Source: Monarcha castaneiventris obscurior (Eukaryota > Chordata > Aves > Passeriformes > Monarchidae). Taken from it: 64,000 nucleotides of DNA. Every line of letters begins with the position of its first letter. Within the stretch, counting starts at the first letter, position 1. The notes below the pieces were generated by a model. That model was not told the DNA's origin, searched no databases, and saw nothing but the letters and a program-made list of their open reading frames with translations. Shown in pieces: positions 12,390 to 24,300 of this stretch. Position numbers and translations under genes: made by a program. Where the stretch lies: assembly GCA_026261815.1 (NCBI GenBank), contig JAMPIT010000493.1, forward strand, positions 9,999,501 to 10,063,500, read 5' to 3'.

Positions 12390-12866
12390 CACGGCCCCTG
12401 CTGCTCCAGAGCCCGGCTCCCATCCCCATCTTCATCCTCATCTTCATCCCCATCCTCATCCTCATCTTCATCCTCATCCTCATCCTCATCCTCATCCCCA
12501 TCCCCTCCACATCCCTCTGGGCACGGCCCCTGCTGCTCCAGAACGGCCCCTGCTGCTCCAGAGCCCAGCTCCCATCCACATCCTCATCCTCATCCTCATC
12601 CTCATCCTCATCCCTATCCTCATCCCCATCCCCTCCACATCCCACAGGGCACAGCCCCTGCTGCTCCAAAGCCTGGCTCCCATCCCCATCCTCATCCTCA
12701 TCCTCATCCTCATCCTCATCCCCTCCGCATTCCAAAGGGCACCACTCCTGTTGCTCCAGAGCCTGGCTCCCCATCCCATCCCATCCCATCCCATCCCATC
12801 CCATCCCATCCCATCCCATCCCATCCCATCCCATCCCATCCCATCCCATCCCCATCCCACAGGGCT
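12390..12866. repeat. Compound satellite: ~110-130 bp units of (CATCCT)n plus a GC-rich cap, ending in (CCCAT)n
   Basis: A cap near 'gcccctgctgctccagagcc' followed by catcct/catccc runs recurs about four times (from about 12390, 12530-12545, 12655, 12740). This shows higher-order duplication of cap plus microsatellite. The last unit is capped by about 85 bp of pure cccat repeats (12772-12856). Confidence 0.9.
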
Positions 12867-13980
12867 CAGCCCCTGCTGCCCAGGCCTGGCTCCCCAGCCT
12901 TGCTCCCCCTTCCTTTGGGACATTTTTAAGCCACCAGAACGGGGCCTCTCCTCAGTGGGGACCTCTCCTGCCCCAGGAGGCTCCAGCCCTTTCCAGGTGC
13001 CCCCTTTGGGGGTGGAGGAGGCAATGCCAGGCCCTGCAGCTTCCCTGGAGGGGGCTGGGGCACCTTCCCCAGGGGCTGATGGCCAGAACAGCCTCCCACT
13101 GCCCTCTCCTTGGCCACTGACCACGGCAGAGGTGGCCACTGCAGCCTTTTGCCTGCTCACCCCTGTCCCGAGCCCATCCCAGGGATGAGCAGCCACTGCT
13201 CCCACCAACATCCTCGGGGACAGGCAGCCCCTGGGCCTGAGTGCCTGCTGCAGAGGTGGATTTTCCTTGGAAATGAGGGGCTTTCCACGCCTCAGGCTCA
13301 TCCACACCGAGAGCAAACCTGAGCTGCAGCAAGGATGGGTCACTCCCTCAGCTGCACATCTGCCCCTTCTTTTTGGGGGTGCTGCACTCCCCCACACTGG
13401 GCCCGAGCATCTCCCACGCCCTCATCCCTGCCCTTGCCCCACAGAAGGGGTTTTTCCTGCCACGCAACACTCTGTGCACCCAGAACCAGATCCCGGGGGC
13501 TAAACTCATCTCAGTTCCCTCCCTGAACCCTGAGCTTCCCAAGCTCTGAGCAGGAGGGAGGTGTTGCTGTGGCTGCTGGGATCTGTAAAAACCCTTTTCT
13601 TGGAAAAAGCAGCAATTCCAGCAGAAGATGAGGCGGCACGAGTCAGAAAACCTTCGGGGAAACCCAGCCGGTAGCGAATTTGGGACATTAAAACCCCCGG
13701 AGGCAGGAATTAAGTGCTGATGGCTGCTATTCCCGGCTCCCATCGGGACTTGGCTCCCGGCTGCGGCTGTGCCGATGAAGAGCTCCCATCCTCGGCTCTT
13801 CCCGAGCGGAGAGGAGGAGGAGGTGACCCTCAGCGAGCATCACTTCTCACCAGCACAATTCCTCACAATTCCTCAGCATCAGGGCTCCCACAAATCGTGA
13901 CGGGATTGGGATTGTCCTCCCTGAGCTGCCACCGACTGGGGGTCCTGGGGGGCTGCACTGAGGCTGGGCTGGGGCTGTGG
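12867..13980. other. Unique non-coding sequence, no gene seen
   Basis: GC-rich and non-repetitive. No domain, RNA or transposon end recognised. Confidence 0.5.
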
Positions 13981-14656
13981 AGCATCCCAAAATCCCACAC
14001 CTGTGCCACCATCCCAAATCCACACCTGTGCCATCATCCCAAATCCACACCTGTGCCATCATCCCAAATCCCACACCTGTGCCACCATCCCAAAATCCCA
14101 CACCTGTGCCATCATCCCAAACCCCACACCTTTGCCACCATCCCAAATCCACACCTGTGCCATCATCCCAAATCCACACCTGTGCCATCATCCCAAATCC
14201 CACACCTGTGCCACCATCCCAAAATCCCACACCTGTGCCATCATCCCAAATCCACACCTTTGCCACCATCCCAAATCCACACCTGTGCCATCATCCCAAA
14301 TCCACACCTGTGCCATCATCCCAAATCCCACACCTGTGCCACCATCCCAAAATCCCACACCTGTGCCATCATCCCAAACCCCACACCTTTGCCACCATCC
14401 CACACCTGTCCTATCATCCCAAATCCACACCTGTGCCATCATCCCAAAATCTACCCCTGTGCCATATCCCAAAATTTACACCTGTGCCACCATCCCAAAT
14501 CCACACTTGTGCCACCATCCCAAATCCACACCTGTGCCATCATCCCAAATCCCACACCTGTGCCGTCATCCCAAGCCCCACACCTGTGCCACCATCCCAA
14601 ATCCCACACCTGTGCCATCATCCCAAATCCACACCTGTGCCACCATCCCAAACTCC
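13981..14656. repeat. 24-27 bp minisatellite, ~27 units
   Basis: Units follow cacacctgtgccaccatccc plus aaatc, with regular single-site variation (ccacc/ccatc, aaatc/aaaatc/aaacc). Internal blocks of several units are repeated (for example 14003-14150 resembles 14140-14290 and 14280-14400), which indicates block-wise expansion. Open frames through it are artefacts. Confidence 0.95.
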
Positions 14657-15127
14657 GGCCAACACCTTTCCTCGCAGACTCCCATCTCCCTCACGCCGAG
14701 ATCCCTCCAGAGGGATCTCAAAACGACGGCGCCTTTCTCCCACCCCGCTTCGGATTTGGGAAAACACAGACGAGACCGAGGAGGGGGGAAAAAAGTCGGG
14801 AATTTACTGCTCTGCCCTTGCCCCAAGGTTGCATCTCGGAGCCGGCAGCGGGAGGCCGGCAGCCAGCAGGTGCAATGAATAAATATCCCGGGAGAAATCC
14901 CTCTGGAGAGGGGGGGAAGGGCAGGAATATAGATATCGGGATCCCCCCGGCCGCTCCCCCGCGGGACACGCAGCAGACACACACACACAAATCCCGGGGA
15001 TTTGGCCGTCATATGACATGGCCCGGCCCGGCCGAGGGAGGGGATTGAAGGCACGCCTCTCCTTTCACGCCAGGAAAGGATTTTCATCTCTCAAGAGCAC
15101 AATGAGAGGGGGAAGGAAGGAGGAAAG
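14657..15127. other. Non-coding spacer
   Basis: Unique sequence with a short (CA)n run near 14980. No gene or mobile element seen. Confidence 0.5.
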
Positions 15128-15204
15128 AAAAAAAAAAAAAAAAAAAAGAGAGAGAGAGAGGGAGAGAGAGAGAGGGAAAAAAAAAAAAAAAAAAAAAAAA
15201 AAAA
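15128..15204. repeat. (A)n(AG)n(A)n low-complexity tract
   Basis: Two A-runs of about 20 and 28 bp flank a 28-bp AG/GAG purine tract. This could be a decayed poly(A) tail, but no retrocopy body is recognisable upstream. Confidence 0.9.
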
Positions 15205-15349
15205 GCCAATCAAGCCGGGATCAGCTGTGGGCTGGGCTGCTGCAGGTCTGCCTGTCCCAGAGGGGGGTGTGGGGACACATATTGGGCCGTGTGGGAAACC
15301 CACAGGCTCAGCTTCTCACACATTGTTCTCCTGGCCGGCTCCCCCCAGC

Positions 15350-15790
15350 CCCCAGCCAAAGCCGTTAATGCCACAAAAGATACTTTGCCCATTGTGCCGG
15401 GGACAGCTGAGAGGATAGAGTTAGCCTTCCCCAGCTTTCCTGCCTCCCTCTCCCGCTGGAGAGGGGAACAGGGGACAGGGCAATCAAAATGGAGAGTTTG
15501 ATGCTCACCATACAAAAGAATTAAATCCACTTAGGCCCCCTTTCTCGCTAATCTCGGACTGTGGGGGGTTAAATATGGTTACATTTTCATTAGGTACTAA
15601 TAGCAAAAGGGCAGCTAATGGTAGCACAGCTCGCCGCATTGTCATGCAGATGGTCCCCGAAGGGCTCCCGGCCCGGCCGCGGGGCGATGGCATGCTCGGA
15701 GGGGGAAATTGTGTCACTCGCCATTGTCGCCGCTGAATTCCATCAATGGGAAAAGTCATGTTTCCTCGCGGCGGAGGAAACAAGTTAAAG
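15350..15790. promoter_or_regulatory. Candidate conserved non-coding element with SOX-like sites
   Basis: A 440-bp block without any tandem structure, embedded among minisatellites, with an AT-rich core (15540-15640). It holds three cattgt SOX-type cores (15390, 15637, 15722), TAAT-containing segments (taatgg 15617, tcattagg 15587, ctaatc 15548), an E-box cagctg (15405) and an octamer-like atgcagat (15645). It has stops in all frames. The composition resembles developmental enhancers; no conservation test was possible. Confidence 0.35.
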
Positions 15791-15918
15791 CGCCCGCCGA
15801 GGGGTGGAGGTGGCGGGGAGGCACCTGGGCTCCGCGGGGACACTCGGGGCCGCACCGGGCCGTGCCCGGGCCGAGGGGCTGCTGGCCCGGCCGGTCACTG
15901 ACAGCCGGCGAGCCGGGG

Positions 15919-16223
15919 GGATGCCAGGGATGTCCTTCCTTTTGGGGCCGGGGGGATGCCAGGGATGTCCTTCCTTTTGGGGCCGGGAGGATCCAGGGAT
16001 GTCCTTCCTTTCGGGGCCGGGAGGATCCAGGGATGTCCTTCCTTTTGGGGCCGGGAGGATCCAGGAATGTCCTTCCTTTTGGGGCCGGGAGGATCCAGGA
16101 GTGTTCTTCTTTTTGGGGCCGGGAGGATCCAGGAGTGTTCTTCTTTTTGGGGCCGGGAGGATCCAGGAGTGTCCTTTTTGGGGCCGGGAGGATCCAGGAG
16201 TGTCCTTCTTTTTGGGGCCGGGA
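15919..16223. repeat. ~33-bp minisatellite, ~9 units
   Basis: Units read ggatgtccttccttttgggg followed by ccgggaggatcca. They drift along the array from cagggatgtcc through caggaatgtcc to caggagtgttc, a gradient that suggests directional growth. Confidence 0.95.
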
Positions 16224-16423
16224 TGTCCCCGCTCCAGGGACGCCCACCCGCCACGCTCCCCGTGAGTTCGGCCAACGTGACACGAGACCAAAAAGGCGTT
16301 TTCATCTTTTAATTGTTTTTGTTCGCGGCCAGCTCAGCCTCGCCGGGGCTCGCTCTAGCCCCGCTCCCCCCGAGCTGGAAGCCGCAGGTTCCGGAGGGGC
16401 TGGAGCAGGGAGCGGCGCCCCGT

Positions 16424-16765
16424 GGGGCTGTGTCCGTGCCCGGTGACCCCGCTGCCCACACGGGCTGTGTCCGTGCCCAGTGACCCTGGTCTGTGTCCGT
16501 GCCCAGTGACCCCGCTGCCCACGAGGGGCTGTGTCCGTGCCCGCTGACCCCGCTGCCCACACGGGGCTGTGTCCATGCCCAGTGACCCCGCTGCCCACAC
16601 GGGCTGTGTCCGTGCCCGGTGACCCCGCTGCCCACACGGGGCTGTGTCCATGCCCAGTGACCCCGCTGCCCACGAGGGGCTGTGTCCGTGCCCGGTGACC
16701 CCGCTGCCCACACGAGGGGCTGTGTCCGTGCCCGCTGACCCCGCTGCCCACGCAGGCTGTGACCC
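16424..16765. repeat. ~36-39 bp minisatellite, ~9 units
   Basis: Units read gtgtccgtgcccggtgaccc followed by cgctgcccacacggggct, with variants at cgtgcc/catgcc, cggtg/cagtg/cgctg and cacacggg/cacgagggg. A mixed order of variants suggests recombination between units. Confidence 0.95.
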
Positions 16766-19224
16766 CGCCGGGATGGCAGCGCTGCCCTTGCAGTCTCTCC
16801 ACGGCATCCCTGCAGATCCGGCCGCTGCTTTCCCCTCATCCCCCCGCTCCTGGCACCAAAGGATCGAGCTCAGGGAGCTGGATCCAGGGGTCGCTCCTGC
16901 TGGGATGTCTCTGGAGCAATCGGCATTCCCAGGGTGTCACCCCCTCGGGATCCCCACGCCAGCAGCAGCATCCCTGGGGTCAGGGCCTTCCAAACATTCT
17001 CCATGCTGGAAAACCAACCCCAACCATGCCTCACAGCTTCAGCAATGAAGGAATCATCCCTCAGGGACCAGCAGCTCCAAAGGGATCCCAGACCACTCAG
17101 GACTTCGATGCTTTGGAAGCACCACCAGTAAAAAGGAAAATCACTCCTTTGGGTGCCTTGGCTGCACGCTGCCATTGAGAAAGAGCAGACACAAAGTCTC
17201 TGCCAGGGTGGGTTTTATAAGGTGAGAGCACTCTGGGATGTTTTTTCTCGGGGTGTTAGGAGACCCACAACCCAAACAAGTCAGGGAAGTTCTGTCCTTT
17301 CCCCCAGAGCAGCTGGCACGAAGGTAAAAAGTCCATCTCTGGGAAGAGGCAGCAGCCCTGGCCAAAGCCAAGTTAAACAAGAGCGAGGTCAGAGCGCAGA
17401 GGGAGCAGCCAAGAACTGCGAGGAGGAGGAAATCGGTGCCACAGCCAGAGCTCAGGCACCTACAGCCCCAAGCCCTCGGAGGGCTGGATCCTCCTCCCCG
17501 CTCTGCCCCGGAGCAGCAGCGTGATGGAAAACGCGTCCCTTCACCTCCACCCTGCCCTCTGCCCCCTCCCTGGGCTCCTTGCGGCGGCACCATCAACTCT
17601 CCATTTGTTTGTTTGTTGGGGAAGGGGCTGGAGGAGCCTCAGCCTCTCTGCCACGAGCTCCAAACCTCCCCTAGGAAAGGCCATTTCCATCACCAGAGTG
17701 ATTCCACCTTCCCTGTACACCCCCAGCCGAGCCCCGGGCCTGATGCCGCTCATTTCTCACAGCGCCCGTCCTGTCCCTGGCTCCTCTGGGCCCAGGACAC
17801 CGAACCTCTCCCTGTGCTCAGCGCTCAGGAGCTGATTCCTGGCAGACTCCGCTCCACACCAGCCCTGCCCGACTGCCAGAGCCCAGCCCGAGCCAAAGCC
17901 CCTGCAAGCCTCGCTGAGTTTTGCAAGCGTCGAGTCCTCGGCGTTTTTCTGCTTCCCTCTGCGACCTCCAGAGTCACAGCTGGGCTTGGGATGAAAGCTG
18001 AGATTCCCGAAGCTCTGGAGCCAGAGCGTGCAGGGAGAAAGGGAGAGAAGGGGGACGCAGGCTGAGTGTGGTGCTTCACACTCGGATCCTCTGCTGTCCG
18101 GGAGGCCTGAGCTGAAACGGGAGCTTAAAACAGGAGCTGCTCCTCTCCCTCCGTCCCTCCACACGCACCCGGCTGGGACTGGACGGGTTTGGCACCTCTG
18201 GCACACACGGGTGCGTTCCCTCGGCACTGCCCAGAGAGATTTCAATGATTCCTGATGGAGACGCAGCTGGAGGGACGGACGGACGGACAGACGGACGGAC
18301 AGCCCGTCCCAAACGCCGCTTTCCCCAGGAAAACCCCCCTGGAATAACTCGTTGTGCAACATCGCAGCCCGCACCGAGCTCTCCCCGGGTTTGGGGGGAG
18401 CTGCGGTGTTGCAATCCGGGCTCAGGGTTAAGAGCTGGAGTTTTGGAAAAGCTCGTCCCTAGGAGGAGAGCTCCGTGTCCTGCCGGCACCCAGGAGGGGC
18501 AGGAGCGCCCTGGAGCTGCTCCAGCGGCTGACGCGGCTGCTGCTCTGCTCCGGCCCCAAACGGCGACGGTTTCCCAGCAAAGTCGGGCTGAAAACACAAC
18601 AACAAAATCAAACACAACCCCTCAAAGGTTTAACACGTGTTATTTTTCACCCCTGCGCCTCAGGAGTTTCCGGCACAAACCTGAGCCAGGGCGGCTCCTT
18701 TGCTTCCTTCAACCTGAGACACTAAAAAAAAAAAATAAATCAAAAAAAAAAAGGAGAGGGCAGAAATCAGAAATCGCGAATCTCCCCGGCAATGGGAAGC
18801 ACTTTCAAGGGGAAGCTGTTTTCGGCAAGCCAGCCACGTCCCGAAATTACACCCGGTCTCGGCAATTACGAGAAGTAAAACATTAAAAAGCAGGAGGCAA
18901 AGTGCATTTGCATCTAAAAGCTGCCTTCGGTGGGGCCGGGAGGCTCAAGCCGGCAACAAAGCGGAAAAATTCCCTCTCCAAGATTACGTTCACCCTGCTG
19001 GCACATCCCCGGCACCATTTGCGCCCCAAAAGCCGTGGGGTGCCGGGATGCAGATCCCCGGGCACGGCTGGATCCCTACACCTGGGAGGGTGGAAGGGTT
19101 AATCCCTGCTCAGCCATCCCCATCCCAGCACAGCCCCGGGGCTCGGCGGGAGGGGGCACCGGCAGGTTTCCATGAAGGATTTGCTGGAAAGTGATTCCGG
19201 CAAACCCAGCCCGGTTCCGCACAA
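16766..19224. other. Unique non-coding sequence, no gene seen
   Basis: No recognisable coding exon or transposon. It includes a (GGAC)n stretch annotated separately. An AT-richer patch at 18595-18915 has a TTTAACACGTGTTA palindrome with E-box cacgtg (near 18635) and an inverted octamer atttgcat (18906), which might be regulatory. Confidence 0.45.
18272..18302. repeat. (GGAC)n microsatellite
   Basis: Short ggac tetranucleotide run with two interruptions (gacag). Confidence 0.85.
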
Positions 19225-19297
19225 GTTTTTGTTTTGTTTTGTTTTGTTTTTTTGTTTGGTTTTTTTTTTGGTTTGGGTTTTTTTTTTTTTTTTTTTT
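19225..19297. repeat. (GTTTT)n and poly(T) tract
   Basis: gttttgttttgttttg units pass into runs of 9 and about 21 T. It could be the antisense poly(A) of an old retrocopy, but no body is recognisable on the left. Confidence 0.85.
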
Positions 19298-19561
19298 GCT
19301 GCTGCAAAAACAGGTTTGGGTTTAACTCCGCAGGTGGGTGAGTTACCTGAAGGCCGGGAGGAGGAAACTCCCACATCCGCTCCCCAAGCGCCAGCTCTGG
19401 GCTGGCCAAGGAAGGAGGGGGAGCAGGGGAGGCTCCCGGGGTAGAGTTTCACCTGCAAACACAGCTTTGTGCTCAAAAACAGGAGCTGCGGGAGGCTCCG
19501 AGCCAAAACCGGGGAGAGGCAAACTGAAAATCCCAGGTAGGGATTTCTGAAGCTCTCAGGA
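19298..19561. other. Non-coding spacer
   Basis: Unique sequence; no feature recognised. Confidence 0.5.
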
Positions 19562-19624
19562 GGAGCAGGGACACAGCAGGGACACAGCAGGGACACAGCA
19601 GGGACACAGCAGGGACACAGCAGG
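19562..19624. repeat. 11-bp tandem repeat (gggacacagca), ~5 copies
   Basis: Perfect repeats of gggacacagca with exact 11-bp period. Confidence 0.95.
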
Positions 19625-20086
19625 GCTCTCCCCGGGCACTCTGAGCTCCTCCTCCTCTCCTTTTCTCTCCCCACGAGCAGCAGGGTCACCCCCAGGTTTA
19701 ACTGAAGCCCCCCAGTCCCAGCAGCGCTGCAGGGATGAGGCACCTCGCTGGAAAACCCTTTGCTTGCACAGGGATGGAGTTCAGGGGGCAAAAGAGCCCC
19801 TTGGAAACCTCCCAGAGCACCCTGAGCACTCAGGGAGTGCCTGAGAGCAAGGAGGGGGTGGAAAAACAAGCGGGGATATAAAAATAAGGAGCACATCCAG
19901 CTCAAATCCCCCCCAGTTTCTGTGGAAGTCGGTTGGAAAGGCTTTCAGAGGACAGGGGGGAGGAGAAAGGGAGCTCCTTGTGCTGGAGAAGGTCACCAGG
20001 TACAGGCCACTGCCCCTGGACCTCCAGCCCCTGGCTCTGGGCTACTGTGGAGCAGCCAAGGTGAAGTTCATGGAATCCCCTGACAG
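19625..20086. other. Non-coding spacer
   Basis: Unique sequence; no gene or transposon recognised. Confidence 0.5.
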
Positions 20087-20140
20087 CCCAAAGGGATCAA
20101 AGGTTTCCCAAAGGGATCAAAGGTTTCCCAAAGGGATCCA
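20087..20140. repeat. 20-bp tandem repeat, ~2.7 copies
   Basis: Unit cccaaagggatcaaaggttt. The sequence atcaaagg in each unit resembles a TCF/LEF site, probably by chance. Confidence 0.9.
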
Positions 20141-20421
20141 ATCTCAGCTTTCATGGCAGAAGCAGCACAGGATTCATCTTTAAGTCACTGGTGGTGCCAC
20201 CAATCCTCCCTCCAGGACACTGCTCCCCTGCCCAGGCCCAGGAACAGCATCACACACAGCCCAAAGCATCCCCAAAATGGGAAAACTCTTCAAATGCCCC
20301 ATTCAGGAACTCCCAGCACAGAGATTCCCTCTTATTTCTAAGTTCAGAACCTCAATTTCAGGTCTAAAATCGTTTTCTGGCGGAGAAGGGGTGGACAGGA
20401 GCAGGTTGGGAATGAAGAGGG

Positions 20422-20504
20422 CAGACAGCCCTCAAAAAATCGAGCTGGAAAATGAGGACCATCCCTACACAGACAGCCCTCAAAAAATCGAGCTGGAAAA
20501 TGAG
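20422..20504. repeat. 48-bp period tandem duplication
   Basis: Two 35-bp copies beginning cagacagccctcaaaaaatc start at 20422 and 20470 without mismatch; only the linker between them differs. A recent local duplication. Confidence 0.95.
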
Positions 20505-21399
20505 CCCCATCCCTCCAAGCAGTGCTGGAAGGGGCAGCAATGCCAGAGCAGTGTCTGACACGGCACAAACACCAACAGATTTTTATCAACCAAGGCCTTT
20601 TCTGCTCTCGGTGCCAGAGGAGGGATTTCCTAGAGCAAAGCTCATTAGGAATCCTCACCAGCCCCACACCTTTCCCCTCGATAACAACAATAAAACCCCC
20701 CCAAAAAAAAGCAGGGCACGTCCTTCTGACGGTTGTTTCCTTTCATCCCCTGGGCCCCCCGTGGCTCTCCCTTCAGCACTGGGCTGTTCCCTGCGGCTCA
20801 GGGAGAAGGCTGGCAGCCAGCAGCGCTCCTGCCAGGGCCCCCGGATCATCCCAGCCCTGCTGGGGCACCTCGGGCACTTCTGCAGCCCCCGCCGAGCCAC
20901 GGGGCCTGGGAAATCAAGGCCACCCCAATTAGAGCTCCGAGTGCCCTGCACGGCAGCGGCGGGGCCGGGCTGGATTCCCCCGGGAAGGGACGGAGGTTTC
21001 TGCCCAGGGAGCACAAAGGAGAAGGGCTGGGGGGGTTTAGGTGGTTCTTTTGTGCCATTGAGGGGGTTTCTGGTGGATTTTTCCTTTTTGCCCTGCCCCA
21101 GGCAGCAGTTGTTGGTGCCCCACCAGCCCCATCCCAGCCCAAAGTGCCTCTGAGCCGTGGGGATGGGAAAGAATCGGGCTGGGCTGGATGCTGAGCGTGG
21201 CCATGGCTGGGTTCTGCTGGTGTCGGGGCACAGGGAGCTCTCCCTGCTTGCTGGGCTCGGGTCTGGGAGCAGATCCCAGCACGGAGCCTCATCCCAGAGC
21301 TGGGCATCCCCAGAGATTGTCGGGGGTGGAATCACCAGGGGGGTGAGGGGGTCACAAAGCCTCGTCCAGCCCAGGTAACCCTGCCTTGAGCAGTTCACT
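20505..21399. other. Unique non-coding sequence, no gene seen
   Basis: GC-rich, non-repetitive. No exon, RNA gene or mobile element recognised. Confidence 0.5.
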
Positions 21400-21590
21400 T
21401 CCAGCCCCAGGTGACCACATCCAGCCATTCCCAGCTCCTGGTGACCACATCCAACCTTTCCTCAGCTCCAGGTGACCACATCCAGCCATTCCCAAACCCA
21501 GGTGACCACATCCAGCCATTCCCAGCTCCAGGTGACCACATCCAACCTTTCCTCAGCTCCTGGTGACCACAGCCAGCCCTCCCCAGCCCC
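21400..21590. repeat. ~30-bp minisatellite, ~6 units
   Basis: Units read caggtgaccacatccagcca followed by ttcccagctc, with ccaacctttcctcag variants in units 2 and 5. Confidence 0.95.
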
Positions 21591-22441
21591 GGGAATCAGA
21601 GGCCAGCAGTGATGAGTTAATTAAGGCCTTATTCTCACAAAGAGCTCATCACGTGCCAGGCCCAGCCAGGGAATCCCTCATTTGGATCCCAAAGCCAGGC
21701 TGGGGATCCCAAAGGAGGTTCTGGAAAATGCACAGGGACCAATCCTGCTCTGCTCCCATCTCCTGCTCCAAACCCTTCGCGTTCCTGGTGTGTTTTACTG
21801 CTCTGGGTGCTGGGGCAGGGCGGAAATCAGCCCAGGACAAGAGAGAACGGCAATCCCTGCCCCCCGAGCGCTTCCAAAGGCAGCAGACAAGATGTAACAT
21901 GAGGAGGAAACGGGCTGCGGGCCAGAGGGGATGCCATAAAAACGGGATGTTTTGGAGCCTCTCTGCCGTGGGCATAAATCACCGCCCACCCCTGCACCTC
22001 GCCCAAACCAAACCTCCCCACGGCCCCAGCCGGGGCCAAAGGGACCAAAAATGGGTCTCTGGGTGCTGGGTGCCCAGCAGGGCTGCAGGGATTTATTTGG
22101 CTGTGCGTGGCTCGGTGGCAGAGCTGGGAATGGGCTCCTGCCCTCCCAAAGCTTTGGTGGGAAAGACTTCTCCTCTCCTCTGCCCTCCTGCCAAAAATCC
22201 TCAAGGTTTAAATAAACCCAGCTGCTCCCCACAACGCTTTTGTCACCTCTTCTTCCTCCCTCTCCATCCCACCTTCCTCGCCGCCCTCACAAACCAGCGA
22301 TGGCAAAGACGGGAATTTCTTTTCCTCTCAAGAACGAGAAGCTGGGTTGGGGCAGGGAAAAGCCAACTTACTCCCAACAAACACCCCAAACTTCCTGGCG
22401 GCCACATCCCAAACCCTCTGCCGGCCTGGCAAACGCAGCGG
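21591..22441. other. Unique non-coding sequence, no gene seen
   Basis: No recognisable gene. gttaattaaggc at 21615 is the only AT-rich motif of note. Confidence 0.5.
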
Positions 22442-22586
22442 GGATGTGAGGAGCCCAGGGATGAAGTGAGGAGCCCAGGAATGAAGTGAGGAGCCCAGGG
22501 ATGAAGTGAGGAGCCCAGGGATGAAGTGAGGAGCCCAGGGATGCAGTGAGGAGCCCAGGAATGAAGTGAGGAGCCCAGGAATAGAG
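22442..22586. repeat. 20-bp minisatellite, 7 units
   Basis: Unit gtgaggagcccagggatgaa with ggg/gga and gaa/gca variants; exact 20-bp spacing. Confidence 0.95.
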
Positions 22587-23309
22587 TTGGCAGCCCCCGG
22601 GCTGACCCGGCGGTGCCCCGAGGGGCAGGAGCAGCAGCTCGGCATTAGTATGCACAGCACATCCCCGCGCTGTCTGCGCGTTTGTTCCCAGCCCACTCGG
22701 CTCTATAAATCTCCACAAAAGGCCAGGCCAGGCTGGGGGGGAGCGGGGCCAGGGGGATGGGAATGGGAATCTGGGAATCTGGGAATCCCGGCCAGCCGGA
22801 GCAGCGAGGGCCCGGCAGGAATTTCGCTTCCCTGCCCCGCGGCCTGAGGGATGGAGGGGAAGGATGGGAGGCTGGGAACGGCCGGGCTTGCCCGCCCGAG
22901 GGAATGGGATGTGGGATGGGACAGAACCTGGGATGTGGGATGGGACAGAACCAGGGCATCAGCACAGGTCCAGGAACCTCCCTGGCTGCTCCAGGCTCGG
23001 CTGGGACGGACACAAACAGCTCGGAAAAGGAATTCAGTCGCGTTTCCCTTCTGTTAGGCGTCGCTGTAAATCACTGCTCGCCCTTTCTGACCCTCTCACA
23101 GGCCACAGGGAACCCCATTCCCAAAATTCCTCTGGCACCGCTCATCCATGGGTTGTGGTTTTACCAAAGCGCTGCCCAGGCTCTGGCTGGCACCGGAGCT
23201 GCCCTGGGTACAAATCTGGGGAAAATTCCTGCCTGGAAAGAGCATCTCCTTTTCCTTCAGCATCCCAGTCCAAAGGGAGAGGAGATCTCCCTCCCACGCT
23301 GCAGCAAGA
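22587..23309. other. Unique non-coding sequence, possible TATA-like box
   Basis: Contains ctctataaatctcc near 22702 downstream of a CpG-richer stretch, and two direct copies of a 22-bp phrase starting gggatgtgggatgggacaga (22906-22950). No transcript can be assigned. Confidence 0.35.
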
Positions 23310-23472
23310 GGATCACGGAATGCTTTGGGTTGGAAGGGAGCTCACAGCTCATCCCATTCCAACCCCATCCCAACCCCATCCCGCTCCAACCCCATCCCGC
23401 TCCAACCCCATCCCATTCCAACACCATCCCATTCCAACCCCATCCCATTCCAACCTCATCCCGTTCCAGCCT
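23310..23472 (-). mobile_element. CR1 LINE 3' tail with expanded 'ccaaccccatccc' repeat
   Basis: Begins gatcacggaatgctttgggt then tggaagggagctcacagctcatcccattccaac, the reverse complement of a CR1 3' end. The final catcccattccaacccc segment is expanded about nine-fold into a minisatellite of 10-17 bp units. It shows how CR1 tails seed local arrays. Confidence 0.75.
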
Positions 23473-24000
23473 TCACACTATGACAGTAACTAATAAATGC
23501 GTTGTGAAGAATGGTTGGATGATGGAAAGGGCACAGAAAGGCCGGGACAGCCCAGGGCTGGGCAGTGCCCGCTCGGACTCGGCTGCATCAGATGTGCGGC
23601 CGGAGCTGAGAGCTGGCAGAGAGAAGGAGAAATCAACAGCCTGAAACAACATCTGCAGCCGTTTCTCATCTGCTGGGGCTCGAGGTAAAACTCCCCAGAG
23701 GTGAAGATAAAGAACCTGCATTTGTGCAGAGTTCCCAGCTCCCACAGGTGACCTCTCTCCCCTCGGTGGGAGCGCGGCACATCCGGCTGCTGATGCATCC
23801 CTCAGATATCCCCTGGGAGATCGGTGACAGCAATAAAGCCGGGCTTAACTCTCTTAATTACCAGCCTTGTGCCCGTGAGTAATCCCGGAGCGTTGAAGGT
23901 GGGGCACATTTTCCATCACGGAGCCCGGGCTGCAGGAGTTCCATGAGAAGCGTTTGCTGCTGGATGGGGCTGGCACGGGGCAGAGCTCCAGAGGGAACTT
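23473..24000. other. Unique non-coding sequence
   Basis: Non-repetitive, with an AT-richer segment tcttaattaccagc near 23853. No gene recognised. Confidence 0.45.
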
Positions 24001-24300
24001 CCTAACCCCAGAGCACCTCAGAACCCCAGGGCACCCTCAGAAACCAGAGCACCCTCAGAACCCCAGAACAGCCTCAGAACCCCAGAACAGCCTCCTAACC
24101 CCAAACCACCCTCCTAACCCCGAACAGCCTTCAGATCCCAAAGCACCCTCCTAACCCCGAACAGCCTCCGAACCCCAAACAGTCCCCAAACCACAAACAG
24201 CCCCCAAACCCCAAACCAACTCCTAACCCCAAACCACCCCACCAAACCCCAAACAGCCTTAGAACCCCAAAGCACCCTCCAAACCCCAAACAGCCTCCAG
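24001..24300. repeat. Degenerate 15-20 bp C/A-rich minisatellite
   Basis: Variants of cctcctaaccccaaaccacc and cagcctcagaaccccagaa recur about 17 times. Units containing cctaacccc resemble telomeric repeats, but the period and context do not fit a telomere. Confidence 0.85.

Noticed and set aside
24001..24300. cctaacccc units as possible interstitial telomere
   Set aside because: The unit is 15-20 bp and degenerate, not TTAGGG hexamers.
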